DNA of 16,244 nt from an uncultured Burkholderiaceae bacterium (GCA_937862845.1 CALMCK010000159.1:1-16244), one strand, 5' to 3'. Positions 1 through 8,031 are shown, counted from the stretch's first letter. Notes: a model not told the origin generated them from the letters alone. Numbers and translations: made by a program.

Positions 1-42
1 GAAAAGCTGTGATTCCAACGAGACAGGAAAGCTGCGCTTGTC

Positions 43-77
43 ACTGGATTCCCGCCAAACCCATGCGGGAATGACGG
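43..77. repeat. REP-like small inverted repeat (ATTCCCGC...GCGGGAAT)
   Basis: Two perfect 8-base arms, ATTCCCGC (48-55) and GCGGGAAT (65-72), flank a 9-base spacer. The outer sequence, ACTGG on the left and GACGG on the right, matches from memory the common dispersed element of the form CTGGATTCCCGC...GCGGGAATGACGG found in many proteobacterial genomes, and it resembles neisserial dRS3 (ATTCCC-N8-GGGAAT) with a longer spacer. A second copy of the left edge, ACTGGATTC, occurs at 150-158 without a matching right arm. The dispersed nature cannot be tested in one window. Confidence 0.5.
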
Positions 78-166
78 CTGATGTGGGTTGTGATGCGAAC
101 GATACGAATCAAGGAGTGAGATGAGTGATGCGTGTGCTTTGAAAACAATACTGGATTCGACGCATT

Positions 167-197
167 AAAAACCCTCGCTGTGGCGCGAGGGTTTTTT
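167..197. terminator. Distal bidirectional intrinsic terminator downstream of glmS
   Basis: A GC-rich 7-bp stem, CCCTCGC (172-178) with GCGAGGG (185-191), has a 6-base loop. It is flanked by an A run on the left (167-171) and six T's on the right (192-197), so it can end transcripts from either side. For leftward glmS it lies about 60 bases past the stop codon and backs up the proximal hairpin at 202-239. It may also end a rightward transcript entering from outside the window. Confidence 0.8.
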
Positions 198-201
198 GAT
201 G

Positions 202-239
202 AAAAAGACGGTGATTTTTAAGAAAGGCTGCCGTCTTTT
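202..239 (-). terminator. Proximal glmS terminator hairpin
   Basis: Perfect 9-base arms AAAAGACGG (203-211) and CCGTCTTTT (231-239) enclose a 19-base loop. Read leftward, the stem ends in a run of five T's, as expected for a rho-independent terminator 15 bases past the glmS stop. The large loop makes it weaker than the distal hairpin at 167-197. Confidence 0.6.
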
Positions 240-253
240 ACATGTTCGGCGGC

Positions 254-2107
254 TTACTCGACGGTGACCGATTTCGCCAAGTTGCGCGGTTTGTCGACGT
301 CGGTACCGCGCTCGAGTGCGGTGTGATAGGACAATAGCTGCAAAGGCAGTGTGTGCAAAATCGGGGAGAGCAGGCCGGCATGATCGGGGAGGTTAATCAC
401 ATGGATGCCTTCGCCTGATTCTATCAGCGTGTCGCGGTCGGCAAAAATATACAGCTGTCCTGCGCGGGCGCGGACTTCTTGAAGGTTTGATTTGAGTTTT
501 TCAATCAATGCGTCGTTGGGGGCGATGGCGAGTATGGGCATGTGTTCGTCAACCAGCGCCAGCGGGCCGTGTTTGAGCTCGCCTGCGGCGTAGCTTTCGG
601 CATGAATGTAGGTGATTTCTTTGAGCTTGAGTGCGCCTTCCATGGCGACGGGCCAGTGGATGCCGCGACCAAGGAAGAGTGCGTGGTTGTGTGCGGCGAA
701 GGCTTTGGCCCAAGGTTTGATTTCTTCTTCGAGCAATAAAACCTGCTGCATGGCGACGGGCAGGTGGCGCAGTTGTTTGAGGTATTCGGTTTCTTGTGCG
801 GTGGATAAACGGCCGTTGACTTTCGCGAGCACCAGTGTCAATACGAACAAAGATGACAGCTGGGTGGTGAATGCTTTGGTCGAGGCGACGCCGATTTCTG
901 GGCCTGCTCGGGTGAGGAATTTGAGCTGGCTTTGACGCGTGAGCGCCGATTCTGGCGCATTGCAAATGGATAGGGTGACGGCAGACAGACCGTTGTGCAG
1001 CTCTTTGGCGTGTTGCAAGGCGGCGATGGTGTCGGCGGTTTCACCTGATTGCGAGATGGTGATGATGAGGGTGTTCGCTTGGGCGACGCTTTTGCGGTAG
1101 CGGTATTCGGAGGCGATTTCAACATTGGTTCGAACACCTGCGACGTCCTCCAACCAGTAACGTGCAACCATGCCTGCGTGGTAGCTGGTGCCGCAAGCGA
1201 GGATGAGGATGTTGGTGATGTCGGGGAACAGCTCGAGCGCGCTGGCACCGAACAACTGTGGGCTGATGGATTTTGCACCACTGACCATTTCGAGGGTGTT
1301 GGCGACGACTTCGGGTTGCTCGAAGGTTTCTTTTTGCATGTAGTGGTCGTACAGGCCGAGGCTGACGGCGTCGGCGGAGAGCTCGCTGGTGTGAATCTCG
1401 CGCTCGACGAATTCACCCGAAGCGGCGCGAATGCGGTGGGCATCGACGGTGATTTCGACCACGTCGCCCTCTTCGAGGTAGATCACATCGCGGGTCTCGG
1501 ACAGCAATGCCGAGGTGTCAGAGGCAATGTAGTTGCCTCGCTCGCCTACGCCGATCAGCATCGGTGCGCCTTGGCGTGCGCCGATGATGTGATGTGGCTC
1601 GTCGGCACGCATGACGGCGATGGCGTATAAGCCTTTGAGGCGTTTGGTCGCTTGAAAGACGGCCTCGTATAAATCAAGACCGCTCACGCACAGTTGATGA
1701 ATCAAGTGTGTCATGACTTCGGTGTCGGTGTCGGAGGTGAATGCATACCCAGCGGCACTGAGCTCTCGCTTGATTTCTTCAAAGTTTTCAATGATGCCAT
1801 TGTGCACAAGGCACAGACTGACACCATTTGAGTTCGAGGTCATCGGGTGCGCATTGCGCAATGCGGGTGCGCCGTGGGTTGCCCAACGGGTGTGGGCAAT
1901 GCCGACAGTCGCTTCAATGTGTTTTGAATTGGTTTGTGCTTCGAGCTGGGCGACACGCTCGAGTGAGCGTTCGGTTTGCACCACACTGTCCGCATCCAGA
2001 AAACCGATGCCCGTGGAGTCATAGCCACGGTATTCGAGTTTTTTGAGTCCGTCAATGAGTAAAGGGATGATGTTGCTGCTGCCTACGGCTGCGACGATGC
2101 CACACAT
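254..2107 (-). CDS. glmS: Glutamine-fructose-6-phosphate aminotransferase (isomerising)
   Basis: Makes glucosamine-6-phosphate from fructose-6-phosphate and glutamine, the first committed step to UDP-GlcNAc for peptidoglycan and LPS; cytoplasmic. The 617-residue protein opens MCGIVAAVG, so Cys2 becomes the N-terminal nucleophile of the glutaminase domain after Met removal. HTRWATHG (72-79), VHNG (101-104) and the TSDTDTE segment near 124-130 are the usual glutamine-site motifs. Two SIS sugar-isomerase domains follow (roughly 290-430 and 460-600), with CGTSYHAG, SQSGETADT and GELKHGPLAL. The end DVDKPRNLAKSVTVE carries the family's catalytic Lys (K612). Length is slightly above the usual 605-612. 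The start has an AAGGAC ribosome site. The upstream leader is about 25-30 bases, too short for the glmS ribozyme of Gram-positives. Unlike the adjacent glmU-glmS pair I expect in Burkholderiales, two regulatory genes separate it from glmU. Confidence 0.97.
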   Translation of the reverse strand: MCGIVAAVGSSNIIPLLIDGLKKLEYRGYDSTGIGFLDADSVVQTERSLERVAQLEAQTNSKHIEATVGIAHTRWATHGAPALRNAHPMTSNSNGVSLCLVHNGIIENFEEIKRELSAAGYAFTSDTDTEVMTHLIHQLCVSGLDLYEAVFQATKRLKGLYAIAVMRADEPHHIIGARQGAPMLIGVGERGNYIASDTSALLSETRDVIYLEEGDVVEITVDAHRIRAASGEFVEREIHTSELSADAVSLGLYDHYMQKETFEQPEVVANTLEMVSGAKSISPQLFGASALELFPDITNILILACGTSYHAGMVARYWLEDVAGVRTNVEIASEYRYRKSVAQANTLIITISQSGETADTIAALQHAKELHNGLSAVTLSICNAPESALTRQSQLKFLTRAGPEIGVASTKAFTTQLSSLFVLTLVLAKVNGRLSTAQETEYLKQLRHLPVAMQQVLLLEEEIKPWAKAFAAHNHALFLGRGIHWPVAMEGALKLKEITYIHAESYAAGELKHGPLALVDEHMPILAIAPNDALIEKLKSNLQEVRARAGQLYIFADRDTLIESGEGIHVINLPDHAGLLSPILHTLPLQLLSYHTALERGTDVDKPRNLAKSVTVE

Positions 2108-2139
2108 GGGGAGTCCTTAGTTTAAAAAACGATGTCGTG

Positions 2140-2145
2140 ATTATA
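2140..2145 (-). promoter_or_regulatory. Candidate glmS -10 box
   Basis: Leftward reading gives a perfect TATAAT at 2145-2140, which would start transcription near 2133, about 26 bases before the glmS start codon. No good -35 hexamer lies 16-19 bases upstream, so it may be weak or activator-dependent. It suggests glmS has its own promoter separate from the kinase gene. Confidence 0.45.
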
Positions 2146-2280
2146 TCGTTATTCGCCACGTGAAATTTGATTTTGATGGCTTTGGATGTTGACCGTTCAC
2201 TCACCCGCATTCGAATCTGACGCCATTCAAATAAAGTGCGGACATGGCTTTAGGCAATGCGGCTGGCGACTTTTAAACGA

Positions 2281-4077
2281 TTAAGCCGCGTCCTTCATAA
2301 TGGTATTCAAATAAGCGCGCAGTCGGGCCGGGCGCAGCGGTTTGTACCAAATAACGGCACCGGTTGTTTGAACCGCGGCGGCCAGCTCGGTGCTGGTGTC
2401 GCCGGTGAGTAACAAGCAATGTGCCGTCGCCATGCCAGGGAGTTTGCGTGCGGCACAAATAATGTCCAAGCCATTTTCGTCAGGAATGCTCAGATGGTAA
2501 TCAGAAATCACCATGTCGAAAGCGCCCTCTTCCGTGACACTTTCACGCAGCATTTCTGCAGAGAGCACCTCTGTGACATCCATACCCCAACTCTCGAGCA
2601 GCTCACCCAGACTCTCCAATGCCGTTTCATCATCGTCAACAATCGCCACCCGCACACCTGCAAGGTGATCCTCTGTGTCGATGCGCGCCATGGCCAAATG
2701 GCTTGATTCTTCTAGCGGCTCAACCTGCGAGACGATGAGGCCAAAGCTGCTGCCCTGTTTCATCACGGATTGCACCAACAGCTTCGCACCCAGCAAACGC
2801 GCCATCCTCTCGGAAATCGCCAAGCCCAAACCGACGCCGCCTTGCACGCGCTGCTGTGCGTCTTCTAGACGCAAATACTCTTGGAAAATCTGCCGTGCTT
2901 TCTCCGTCGGTACGCCGCTGCCAGTGTCATACACCATCAGACGCAATGTCTGCGCATTGATGGCGCGCACACCCACCACCACGCCACCCTCGTCGGTGTA
3001 GCGCAAGGCATTGCTGACGAAGTTAGAAAGAATACTGTAGAGCATGCCTTCATCGGACAACACCCATGCCCGCGAGCTGCGTACGTTGAAGCTCAGGCCT
3101 TTAGCAGCGGCGGTATCGGCGAACTCAATTTGCAATCGATTGAACAAACGCTGGATGGGAAAACGCGTGAACTCGGGTTTGACCACACCCGCATCGAGCC
3201 GAGAGAGGTTGAGCATGGCATTGAAAGATTGACTCAATGAGTCAATTGCCAAGTCGATTTTCTTTAAGGTTTCTCCGACCGCAGGCACTTGGTTTTTGCG
3301 TTGCGCATCATTGGTCAACAACGCGAGCGCATGCAGTGGTTGCCGCAAGTCATGACTGGCAGCGGAAAGATAACGTGATTGAGATAAATTCGATTGTTCA
3401 AGCGCGGTGTTTTTTTGCTGCAGCACACCGACCAATTCCGTGTTTTCATGTCTGATTTTAAGCAGTTTGCCTATCATGTTATTGGTGACCCGCAAGAAAA
3501 ACAACTGTGCCAATACAGACACCAATAATTGTGCCATCAAAAGTTTCGATGCATCCGTGCCCCACGAGAGCAGTGCAAACATCACATGAATGGCCGTCGC
3601 CACTACTAAAGCACTATAAATACGGGCAAATCGCACCACCAGCGCGATTGCAGAAAGTGAAATGATGCTGACTAGAAACATGTACTGCTGCACCTGTATC
3701 ACATCTCGAGTCAGGTAAAACACCAAACCGTAAGCGTTCCACCACGCCACAATCAAAAAACCCACCAGCATCAACAGCCACAAATCACCATATGAACCCG
3801 CAGCCACCCATCTGGGGAACCGTCTGACACAAAAATAGCTGAACACAGCAATCACCAACAAGCTGGCGCCGAGCAAAATATGGATTCGTGGGCTCAATGT
3901 GTTGAGAAAAATCAATGTGCTCATCACATAACCAAAGAAATTAATCCCTAAAAAAAAGGGAAAAGCCTGTGCCGTCATGCGCATGCGCTCTTCATATTGA
4001 GCTTTTTCATTGGGGCCGAATAAAAAACCCCAAGGAGACGCCAGCGCGGACGAAAGATTTTTCCCGTTCTTTAACAT
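2281..4077 (-). CDS. Membrane hybrid sensor histidine kinase/response regulator
   Basis: A 598-residue hybrid kinase of unknown signal. About six hydrophobic helices occupy residues 37-197 with only short loops, so there is no sizeable periplasmic sensor and no visible PAS or HAMP. A likely coiled-coil linker (203-230) leads to the HisKA domain with the H-box SHDLRQPLHA (phosphoacceptor His242). The ATPase domain shows N-box SNFVSNALRY (351-360), G1 DTGSG (384-388) and G2 GVGLGLA (414-420). The C-terminal receiver (about 475-595) has the acidic triad DDD (481-483), phosphoacceptor Asp526 in ISDYH and Lys579 in WYKP. No HPt domain follows. It begins 18 bases after the response-regulator stop, so the two are almost certainly co-transcribed and paired. 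The signal may be sensed within the membrane or in the cytoplasm (inference). The ribosome site is weak (GGGTTGAG), which fits translational coupling. Confidence 0.9.
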   Translation of the reverse strand: MLKNGKNLSSALASPWGFLFGPNEKAQYEERMRMTAQAFPFFLGINFFGYVMSTLIFLNTLSPRIHILLGASLLVIAVFSYFCVRRFPRWVAAGSYGDLWLLMLVGFLIVAWWNAYGLVFYLTRDVIQVQQYMFLVSIISLSAIALVVRFARIYSALVVATAIHVMFALLSWGTDASKLLMAQLLVSVLAQLFFLRVTNNMIGKLLKIRHENTELVGVLQQKNTALEQSNLSQSRYLSAASHDLRQPLHALALLTNDAQRKNQVPAVGETLKKIDLAIDSLSQSFNAMLNLSRLDAGVVKPEFTRFPIQRLFNRLQIEFADTAAAKGLSFNVRSSRAWVLSDEGMLYSILSNFVSNALRYTDEGGVVVGVRAINAQTLRLMVYDTGSGVPTEKARQIFQEYLRLEDAQQRVQGGVGLGLAISERMARLLGAKLLVQSVMKQGSSFGLIVSQVEPLEESSHLAMARIDTEDHLAGVRVAIVDDDETALESLGELLESWGMDVTEVLSAEMLRESVTEEGAFDMVISDYHLSIPDENGLDIICAARKLPGMATAHCLLLTGDTSTELAAAVQTTGAVIWYKPLRPARLRAYLNTIMKDAA

Positions 4078-4095
4078 TGCTCAACCCATCACTGT

Positions 4096-4782
4096 TTATA
4101 AGGTTGACTGTGGCTTGTATTGACCCAACAACTCTGGATTGTCATGCACCATGCTGATGGCTTGCGTGCGCGAATGCACACCCAAAGCGCGCAAAATACC
4201 GACCACATGGCTTTTCACTGTGCCGATGGTGGCGCCGACCGAGTCGCTGATTTCTTGATTTGAGCAACCTTTGGTGATGAGATAAAGCACCTCTTGTTGA
4301 CGGGGCGTCAATGTCGAGCCACCGCCCGAACCGCCGCGCTCAGCACGTGTGCGTTTGCCAGCGCCGCCACTCATGGCCACTGTCAATAATTCTGGTGGCA
4401 CGTAGACACCGCCAGACAAAATCAAGCGAACCGCTGAAACCAGCACTTCTGCTTTGGCATTTTTCACCATAAAACCTGAAATGTTGTGGCGATAGGCCGA
4501 TTGAATCAAATGTAAATCTTCTTGGCCAGACAACACAGCGACAGGCACGCTTGGGAACTGTGCGCGGACAGTCTCTAATGCAGCCAAACCATGCGCATCG
4601 GGCAAGGTCAAATCAAGCAACACGAGGTCAAGATCGCTGTTCATGCCGATAATATCAAGTGTCTGTGCGAGTGTCTCTGCTTCTAAAATCACACAGCCCT
4701 GGCTTAAAACATCTTGTAAGATTGGCTTTAAGCCTGAACGCACCAAACCATGGTCGTCCACAATTAAAATTTTATTGCTCAT
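4096..4782 (-). CDS. NarL/FixJ-type (LuxR-family) response regulator
   Basis: A 228-residue DNA-binding response regulator, the probable output partner of the hybrid kinase downstream. The receiver domain (1-125) starts KILIVDDHGLVRSGL with Asp9 and Asp10, phosphoacceptor Asp57 in LLDLTLPD, Ser85 and Lys107 in FMVKNAK; every key residue is present. A Gly/Arg/Ser-rich linker (139-156) joins it to a LuxR-type helix-turn-helix: LTPRQQEVL (158-166), then SNQEISDSVGATIGTVKSHV. The start has an AAGGAC ribosome site (4789-4794) six bases upstream. The 143-bp gap to glmU holds a perfect inverted repeat (4840-4858) that could be an autoregulatory operator. Targets cannot be deduced. The position between glmU and glmS makes envelope or amino-sugar genes a guess only. 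Confidence 0.93.
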   Translation of the reverse strand: MSNKILIVDDHGLVRSGLKPILQDVLSQGCVILEAETLAQTLDIIGMNSDLDLVLLDLTLPDAHGLAALETVRAQFPSVPVAVLSGQEDLHLIQSAYRHNISGFMVKNAKAEVLVSAVRLILSGGVYVPPELLTVAMSGGAGKRTRAERGGSGGGSTLTPRQQEVLYLITKGCSNQEISDSVGATIGTVKSHVVGILRALGVHSRTQAISMVHDNPELLGQYKPQSTL

Positions 4783-4839
4783 GGCAATGTCCTTTTCTGT
4801 TTAAAAAACTACTAAATTCCCATGCCTTCTGCTGTTTTT

Positions 4840-4858
4840 CAATGCCTGTTGGGCATTG
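4840..4858. promoter_or_regulatory. Inverted repeat upstream of the response regulator (candidate operator)
   Basis: CAATGCC (4840-4846) and GGCATTG (4852-4858) are perfect 7-base arms with a 5-base spacer; one more T-A pair extends them. No T run follows in either direction beyond an A/T tract on the left edge, so it is not a normal terminator. On the leftward strand a TTGACT hexamer overlaps the right edge and TTGAAA the left edge, consistent with a site near a promoter, though no matching -10 box stands out. Confidence 0.35.
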
Positions 4859-4925
4859 AGTCAACATCGATGGTTCTCAATATGATCTGCGGCGCCCCAC
4901 ATCGAACGACCACAGTTTTGCTACT

Positions 4926-6287
4926 TCACTTCACTACTTTTACAGGTCGTTGCCAACCTGTTAAAGTCATTTGCTTCGGGCGCGAAAACGTCAACTCGCC
5001 CGCGGGTGCATTTTTAGTAATCGTCGAACCCGCGCCTATCGTCGCACCCGCACCGACCGTGACGGGCGCGATGAGCTGCGTGTCAGATCCGATGAATGCG
5101 CCATCGCCGATGACGGTTTGAAACTTATTCACACCGTCGTAGTTGCATGTGATCACACCTGCGCCGATGTTCACGCCTGCGCCGATGGTCGAGTCGCCGA
5201 TATAGGACAAGTGGCTCACTTTCGAGCCAGTGCCGACTGTTGATTTTTTGATTTCAACAAAGTTGCCAATGTGCGCGCCGTCCGCCAAAACCGCCTCTGG
5301 TCGCAGCCGCGCAAACGGTCCGATGCTCGCACGCGCACCGATATTCGCACCATCGATGTGGCTAAATGCCGCGACTTTGGTGCCTGCTGCAATGTGTGCA
5401 TTGCGTATCACACAGTTCGGCGCGATGCACACATCATCGCCCAACACCACACGGCCTTCAAACACACAACCAACGTCAATGCTCACGTCCATGCCGCACA
5501 CCAGCTCACCGCGCACATCAATGCGCGCAGGGTCAGCGAGCGTCACACCCGCGTCAAGCAAGGCGTGCGCGACGTTGCTGCGCAAAACCGCTTCCAGCTC
5601 GGCGAGCTGCGCCTTGCTGTTCACGCCCAGCGTTTCCCACGCGTGCTCTGGTTGAGCAGTATTGACTGGCACACCATCGTTGACCGCCATGCCAATCACA
5701 TCCGTGAGGTAATATTCGCCTTGCGCATTGTCGTTGGACAATTGCGACAACCATTTTTTTAACAGCAAGGTCGGCGCAATCAGCACGCCCGTATTGACCT
5801 CTTGAATCAATCGCTCCGCCTCGGTGGCGTCTTTGTGTTCGACGTTTTTCAGCACAGCACCTGCCTCATCGCGCACGATTCTGCCGTAGCCCGACGGGTC
5901 TTGCAGATTGACAGTCAACAGGGCGACACCCTTCTGTGCCGCAGACAATAAGCGCTGCAACGTGTCCACATGGGTCAACGGCACATCGCCATACAAAACC
6001 AAAGTTGGGTGTGCATCATTGAGGTGCGGCGCAGCCAACTGCAACGCATGCCCCGTGCCCAGCTGCGGCATTTGCTCGACAAACACCACATCACTCGCCG
6101 CACTCGCGGCGCGCACCTGCTCGGCCTCATGACCGACCACGACGCACAGCTTCGCCGCATCCAGCGCCCGCGCTGCGTCCAACACATGATGCAGCAAGGC
6201 TTTGCCCGCCAAGGGGTGCAACACTTTGGGCAGCTTCGAGCGCATTCGTGTGCCCTTCCCTGCTGCCAATACCACCACGTTTATCAT
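4926..6287 (-). CDS. glmU: Bifunctional GlcN-1-P acetyltransferase / GlcNAc-1-P uridyltransferase
   Basis: Makes UDP-GlcNAc from glucosamine-1-phosphate, acetyl-CoA and UTP in two steps; cytoplasmic and essential for peptidoglycan and LPS. The N-terminal uridyltransferase domain starts INVVVLAAGKGTRMRSKLPK, the nucleotide-binding signature, and has LYGDVPLT with Asp101. The C-terminal acetyltransferase (about 248-453) is a left-handed beta helix of hexapeptide repeats, with HIGNFVEIKKS, SHLSYIGDSTIG and NIGAGVITCNYDG. The 453-residue length matches the family. I chose the ATG at 6287; an in-frame TTG at 6305 would add six unlikely residues. The ribosome site is weak (TTGGGA). It is transcribed away from mnmE and reads toward the two-component genes, with 143 bp between and no clear terminator, so partial read-through into them is possible. 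Confidence 0.96.
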   Translation of the reverse strand: MINVVVLAAGKGTRMRSKLPKVLHPLAGKALLHHVLDAARALDAAKLCVVVGHEAEQVRAASAASDVVFVEQMPQLGTGHALQLAAPHLNDAHPTLVLYGDVPLTHVDTLQRLLSAAQKGVALLTVNLQDPSGYGRIVRDEAGAVLKNVEHKDATEAERLIQEVNTGVLIAPTLLLKKWLSQLSNDNAQGEYYLTDVIGMAVNDGVPVNTAQPEHAWETLGVNSKAQLAELEAVLRSNVAHALLDAGVTLADPARIDVRGELVCGMDVSIDVGCVFEGRVVLGDDVCIAPNCVIRNAHIAAGTKVAAFSHIDGANIGARASIGPFARLRPEAVLADGAHIGNFVEIKKSTVGTGSKVSHLSYIGDSTIGAGVNIGAGVITCNYDGVNKFQTVIGDGAFIGSDTQLIAPVTVGAGATIGAGSTITKNAPAGELTFSRPKQMTLTGWQRPVKVVK

Positions 6288-6309
6288 AGATTTCCCAAGA
6301 AACAAGACT

Positions 6310-6325
6310 TAACCAATAGTGGTTA
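6310..6325. promoter_or_regulatory. Palindrome in the glmU leader/promoter region
   Basis: TAACCA (6310-6315) and TGGTTA (6320-6325) are perfect arms around ATAG, 22 bases upstream of the glmU start. The adjacent stretch 6330-6360 is AT-rich with several TATA-like hexamers on the leftward strand (for example TAAAAT and TATAAA), so the glmU promoter probably lies there and the palindrome could be an operator or a small leader hairpin. No single -35/-10 pair is convincing. Confidence 0.3.
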
Positions 6326-6472
6326 GGTAATTTTACGCATATAATTTATAGAAGAATATCACAAATTTGCCGATTTGGACATCTGTGTGTTCATTTTATT
6401 CATTTAGTCGCACTTTTGTTGTGACAAATGCACTCAAACCACCCCCTGGAACACCTCGCTGGCACCCAAACC

Positions 6473-6502
6473 ATGGCACAAATGCTCGAACACAGATACA
6501 AT
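6473..6502 (+). promoter_or_regulatory. Candidate mnmE promoter
   Basis: ATGGCA (6473-6478, 4 of 6 to TTGACA) and TACAAT (6497-6502, 5 of 6 to TATAAT) are 18 bases apart. Transcription would begin near 6509, leaving a leader of about 17 bases before the ATG at 6526. The rest of the glmU-mnmE gap shows no other clear element besides the palindrome at 6310-6325. Confidence 0.4.
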
Positions 6503-6525
6503 GATTTCCTTTTTTGAAGCACATC

Positions 6526-7944
6526 ATGCACACACACCGCACCGAACACAGTCAGCAAACCATTGTCGCCATCGCCACCGCCTCAGGTCGTGGTGGCGTC
6601 GGCGTGGTGCGTGCATCTGGCTCGGCAGCGGCAATCAATGCATTGATGCAAGCCATCTGCAACAAAACCCTCACGCCGCGCCACGCGACTTATGGCGCAT
6701 TTCTCGACGCAAATCAACAAGCTATTGACCACGGTCTCGCGCTGTATTTCAACGCACCGCATTCATACACGGGCGAGCATGTGTTGGAACTGCAAGGCCA
6801 CGGCGGCCCCGTGGTCATGCAATTGCTGTTGCGTCGCTGCTTACAAGCAGGTGCCGCGCACGACGTGCGCCTCGCCAGCGCAGGCGAATTCACCGAACGT
6901 GCTTACCTCAATGACAAAATGGATTTGGCGCAAGCCGAGGCCGTCGTCGACCTCATCGAAGCATCGACCGAGGCCGCCGCCAAAAGCGCGGTGAAATCAC
7001 TCACAGGCGAGTTTTCCGACAAAATCCACGACCTCGTCGCACAGGTCGTGCACCTGCGCATGCTGGTCGAGGCAACCCTCGACTTCCCCGAAGAAGAAAT
7101 CGACTTCCTCGAAAAAGCCAACGCTTACGGCCAACTCGACCGCATCCAAACGCAACTCGCCGCCGTCCTCGCCACCGCCAAACAAGGTGCATTGCTGCGC
7201 GATGGCGTCAACGTCGTGTTGGTCGGTCAGCCAAACGTCGGCAAATCCTCGCTGCTCAACGCACTCGCGGGCGAAGACATCGCCATCGTCACGCCCATCG
7301 CAGGCACCACCCGCGACACCGTCACACAAGCTGTACAGATACAAGGCGTGCCACTCAACATCATCGACACAGCAGGTCTGCGCAGCACCGAGGATTTGGT
7401 TGAGCAAATCGGTATTGAGCGCACTTGGGCAGCGGTGGCCAAAGCGGATGTCGTGCTGCACCTCACAGATGCTGCGCAATCAGAGGACAACAACCCACAA
7501 ACGAGCGACGATGCTGCGTTTTTAGATGAACTCTCACAAAAAATCCCAACAGGCACGCCCCGTTTAACCCTGCTCAATAAAAGTGATTTGCTACCAAAAA
7601 TTCACCCGACACGAGCCGATGACGAGCCACACCATCGCATCCACATCAGCGCCAAAACAGGCGCTGGGCTCGATCTCCTGCGCGATCAACTGCTCCAGAT
7701 CGTCGGCTTCGAGCAAACCGCGGGGGATGTTTTCATCGCCCGCGAGCGCCACCTCACCGCTCTGCGCCACGCCGACGAGCATCTGCAAGCAGCTTATGCG
7801 CACGCGCTGACACGGTCGGATGCGCTTGATTTATTTGCTGAAGAGCTGCGCCTCACCCAAGAATCCCTCAATCAAATCACCGGGGAATTCACCTCGGATG
7901 ATTTGCTTGGCGTGATTTTTTCAAGTTTTTGCATTGGCAAATAA
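6526..7944 (+). CDS. mnmE: tRNA uridine-5-carboxymethylaminomethyl modification GTPase MnmE (TrmE)
   Basis: With MnmG, installs the aminomethyl-type group on C5 of the wobble uridine in certain tRNAs; a cytoplasmic, dimerising, K+-dependent GTPase. The 472-residue protein has the N-terminal folate-binding domain starting TIVAIATASGRGGVGVVR, the helical domain with GEFTERAYLNDKMDLAQAEA, and an inserted G domain with G1 GQPNVGKSS (234-242), GTTRD (260-264), DTAGLR (281-286), NKSD (351-354) and SAK (375-377). It ends FCIGK, the C-terminal motif with the catalytic-site Cys. An in-frame TTG at 6514 would add four residues, but the ATG lines up better with the family. The ribosome site is weak (GAAG). 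It is followed by the DUF962 gene after 87 bp that contain a separate promoter candidate. Confidence 0.97.
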   Translation: MHTHRTEHSQQTIVAIATASGRGGVGVVRASGSAAAINALMQAICNKTLTPRHATYGAFLDANQQAIDHGLALYFNAPHSYTGEHVLELQGHGGPVVMQLLLRRCLQAGAAHDVRLASAGEFTERAYLNDKMDLAQAEAVVDLIEASTEAAAKSAVKSLTGEFSDKIHDLVAQVVHLRMLVEATLDFPEEEIDFLEKANAYGQLDRIQTQLAAVLATAKQGALLRDGVNVVLVGQPNVGKSSLLNALAGEDIAIVTPIAGTTRDTVTQAVQIQGVPLNIIDTAGLRSTEDLVEQIGIERTWAAVAKADVVLHLTDAAQSEDNNPQTSDDAAFLDELSQKIPTGTPRLTLLNKSDLLPKIHPTRADDEPHHRIHISAKTGAGLDLLRDQLLQIVGFEQTAGDVFIARERHLTALRHADEHLQAAYAHALTRSDALDLFAEELRLTQESLNQITGEFTSDDLLGVIFSSFCIGK

Positions 7945-7947
7945 GCG

Positions 7948-7976
7948 TTGCGCCGCACGCATCGAATGATTACAAT
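7948..7976 (+). promoter_or_regulatory. Candidate promoter for the DUF962 gene
   Basis: TTGCGC (7948-7953) and TACAAT (7971-7976) are 17 bases apart, starting just after the mnmE stop codon. The -10 box is within a short inverted repeat, ATGATT...AATCAT. Transcription would begin near 7983, and a clear AGGAG ribosome site sits at 8021-8025, six bases before the ATG. Confidence 0.45.
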
Positions 7977-8031
7977 CGAATCATCGCACGCACAGGCAAG
8001 CCTCGCCCCCACGCACGCTTAGGAGAACACC

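Noticed and set aside
2..122. Open frame of about 39 codons entering from the left edge
   Set aside because: Its peptide (LDSRQTHAGMT) is the typical spurious translation of the REP-like repeat at 43-77, so it is not counted as a gene end.
2108..2280. glmS ribozyme/riboswitch
   Set aside because: The probable leader is only about 26 bases and no ribozyme core is visible; that element belongs to Gram-positive bacteria.
3945..3961. TCCC-A-rich loop-GGGA element within the kinase gene
   Set aside because: Only a four-base stem; it simply reflects Phe/Pro/Phe codons in the first membrane helix.
4840..4858. Terminator for glmU
   Set aside because: The inverted repeat is not followed by a T tract on the glmU mRNA strand (the next bases are A's), so an operator is the better guess.
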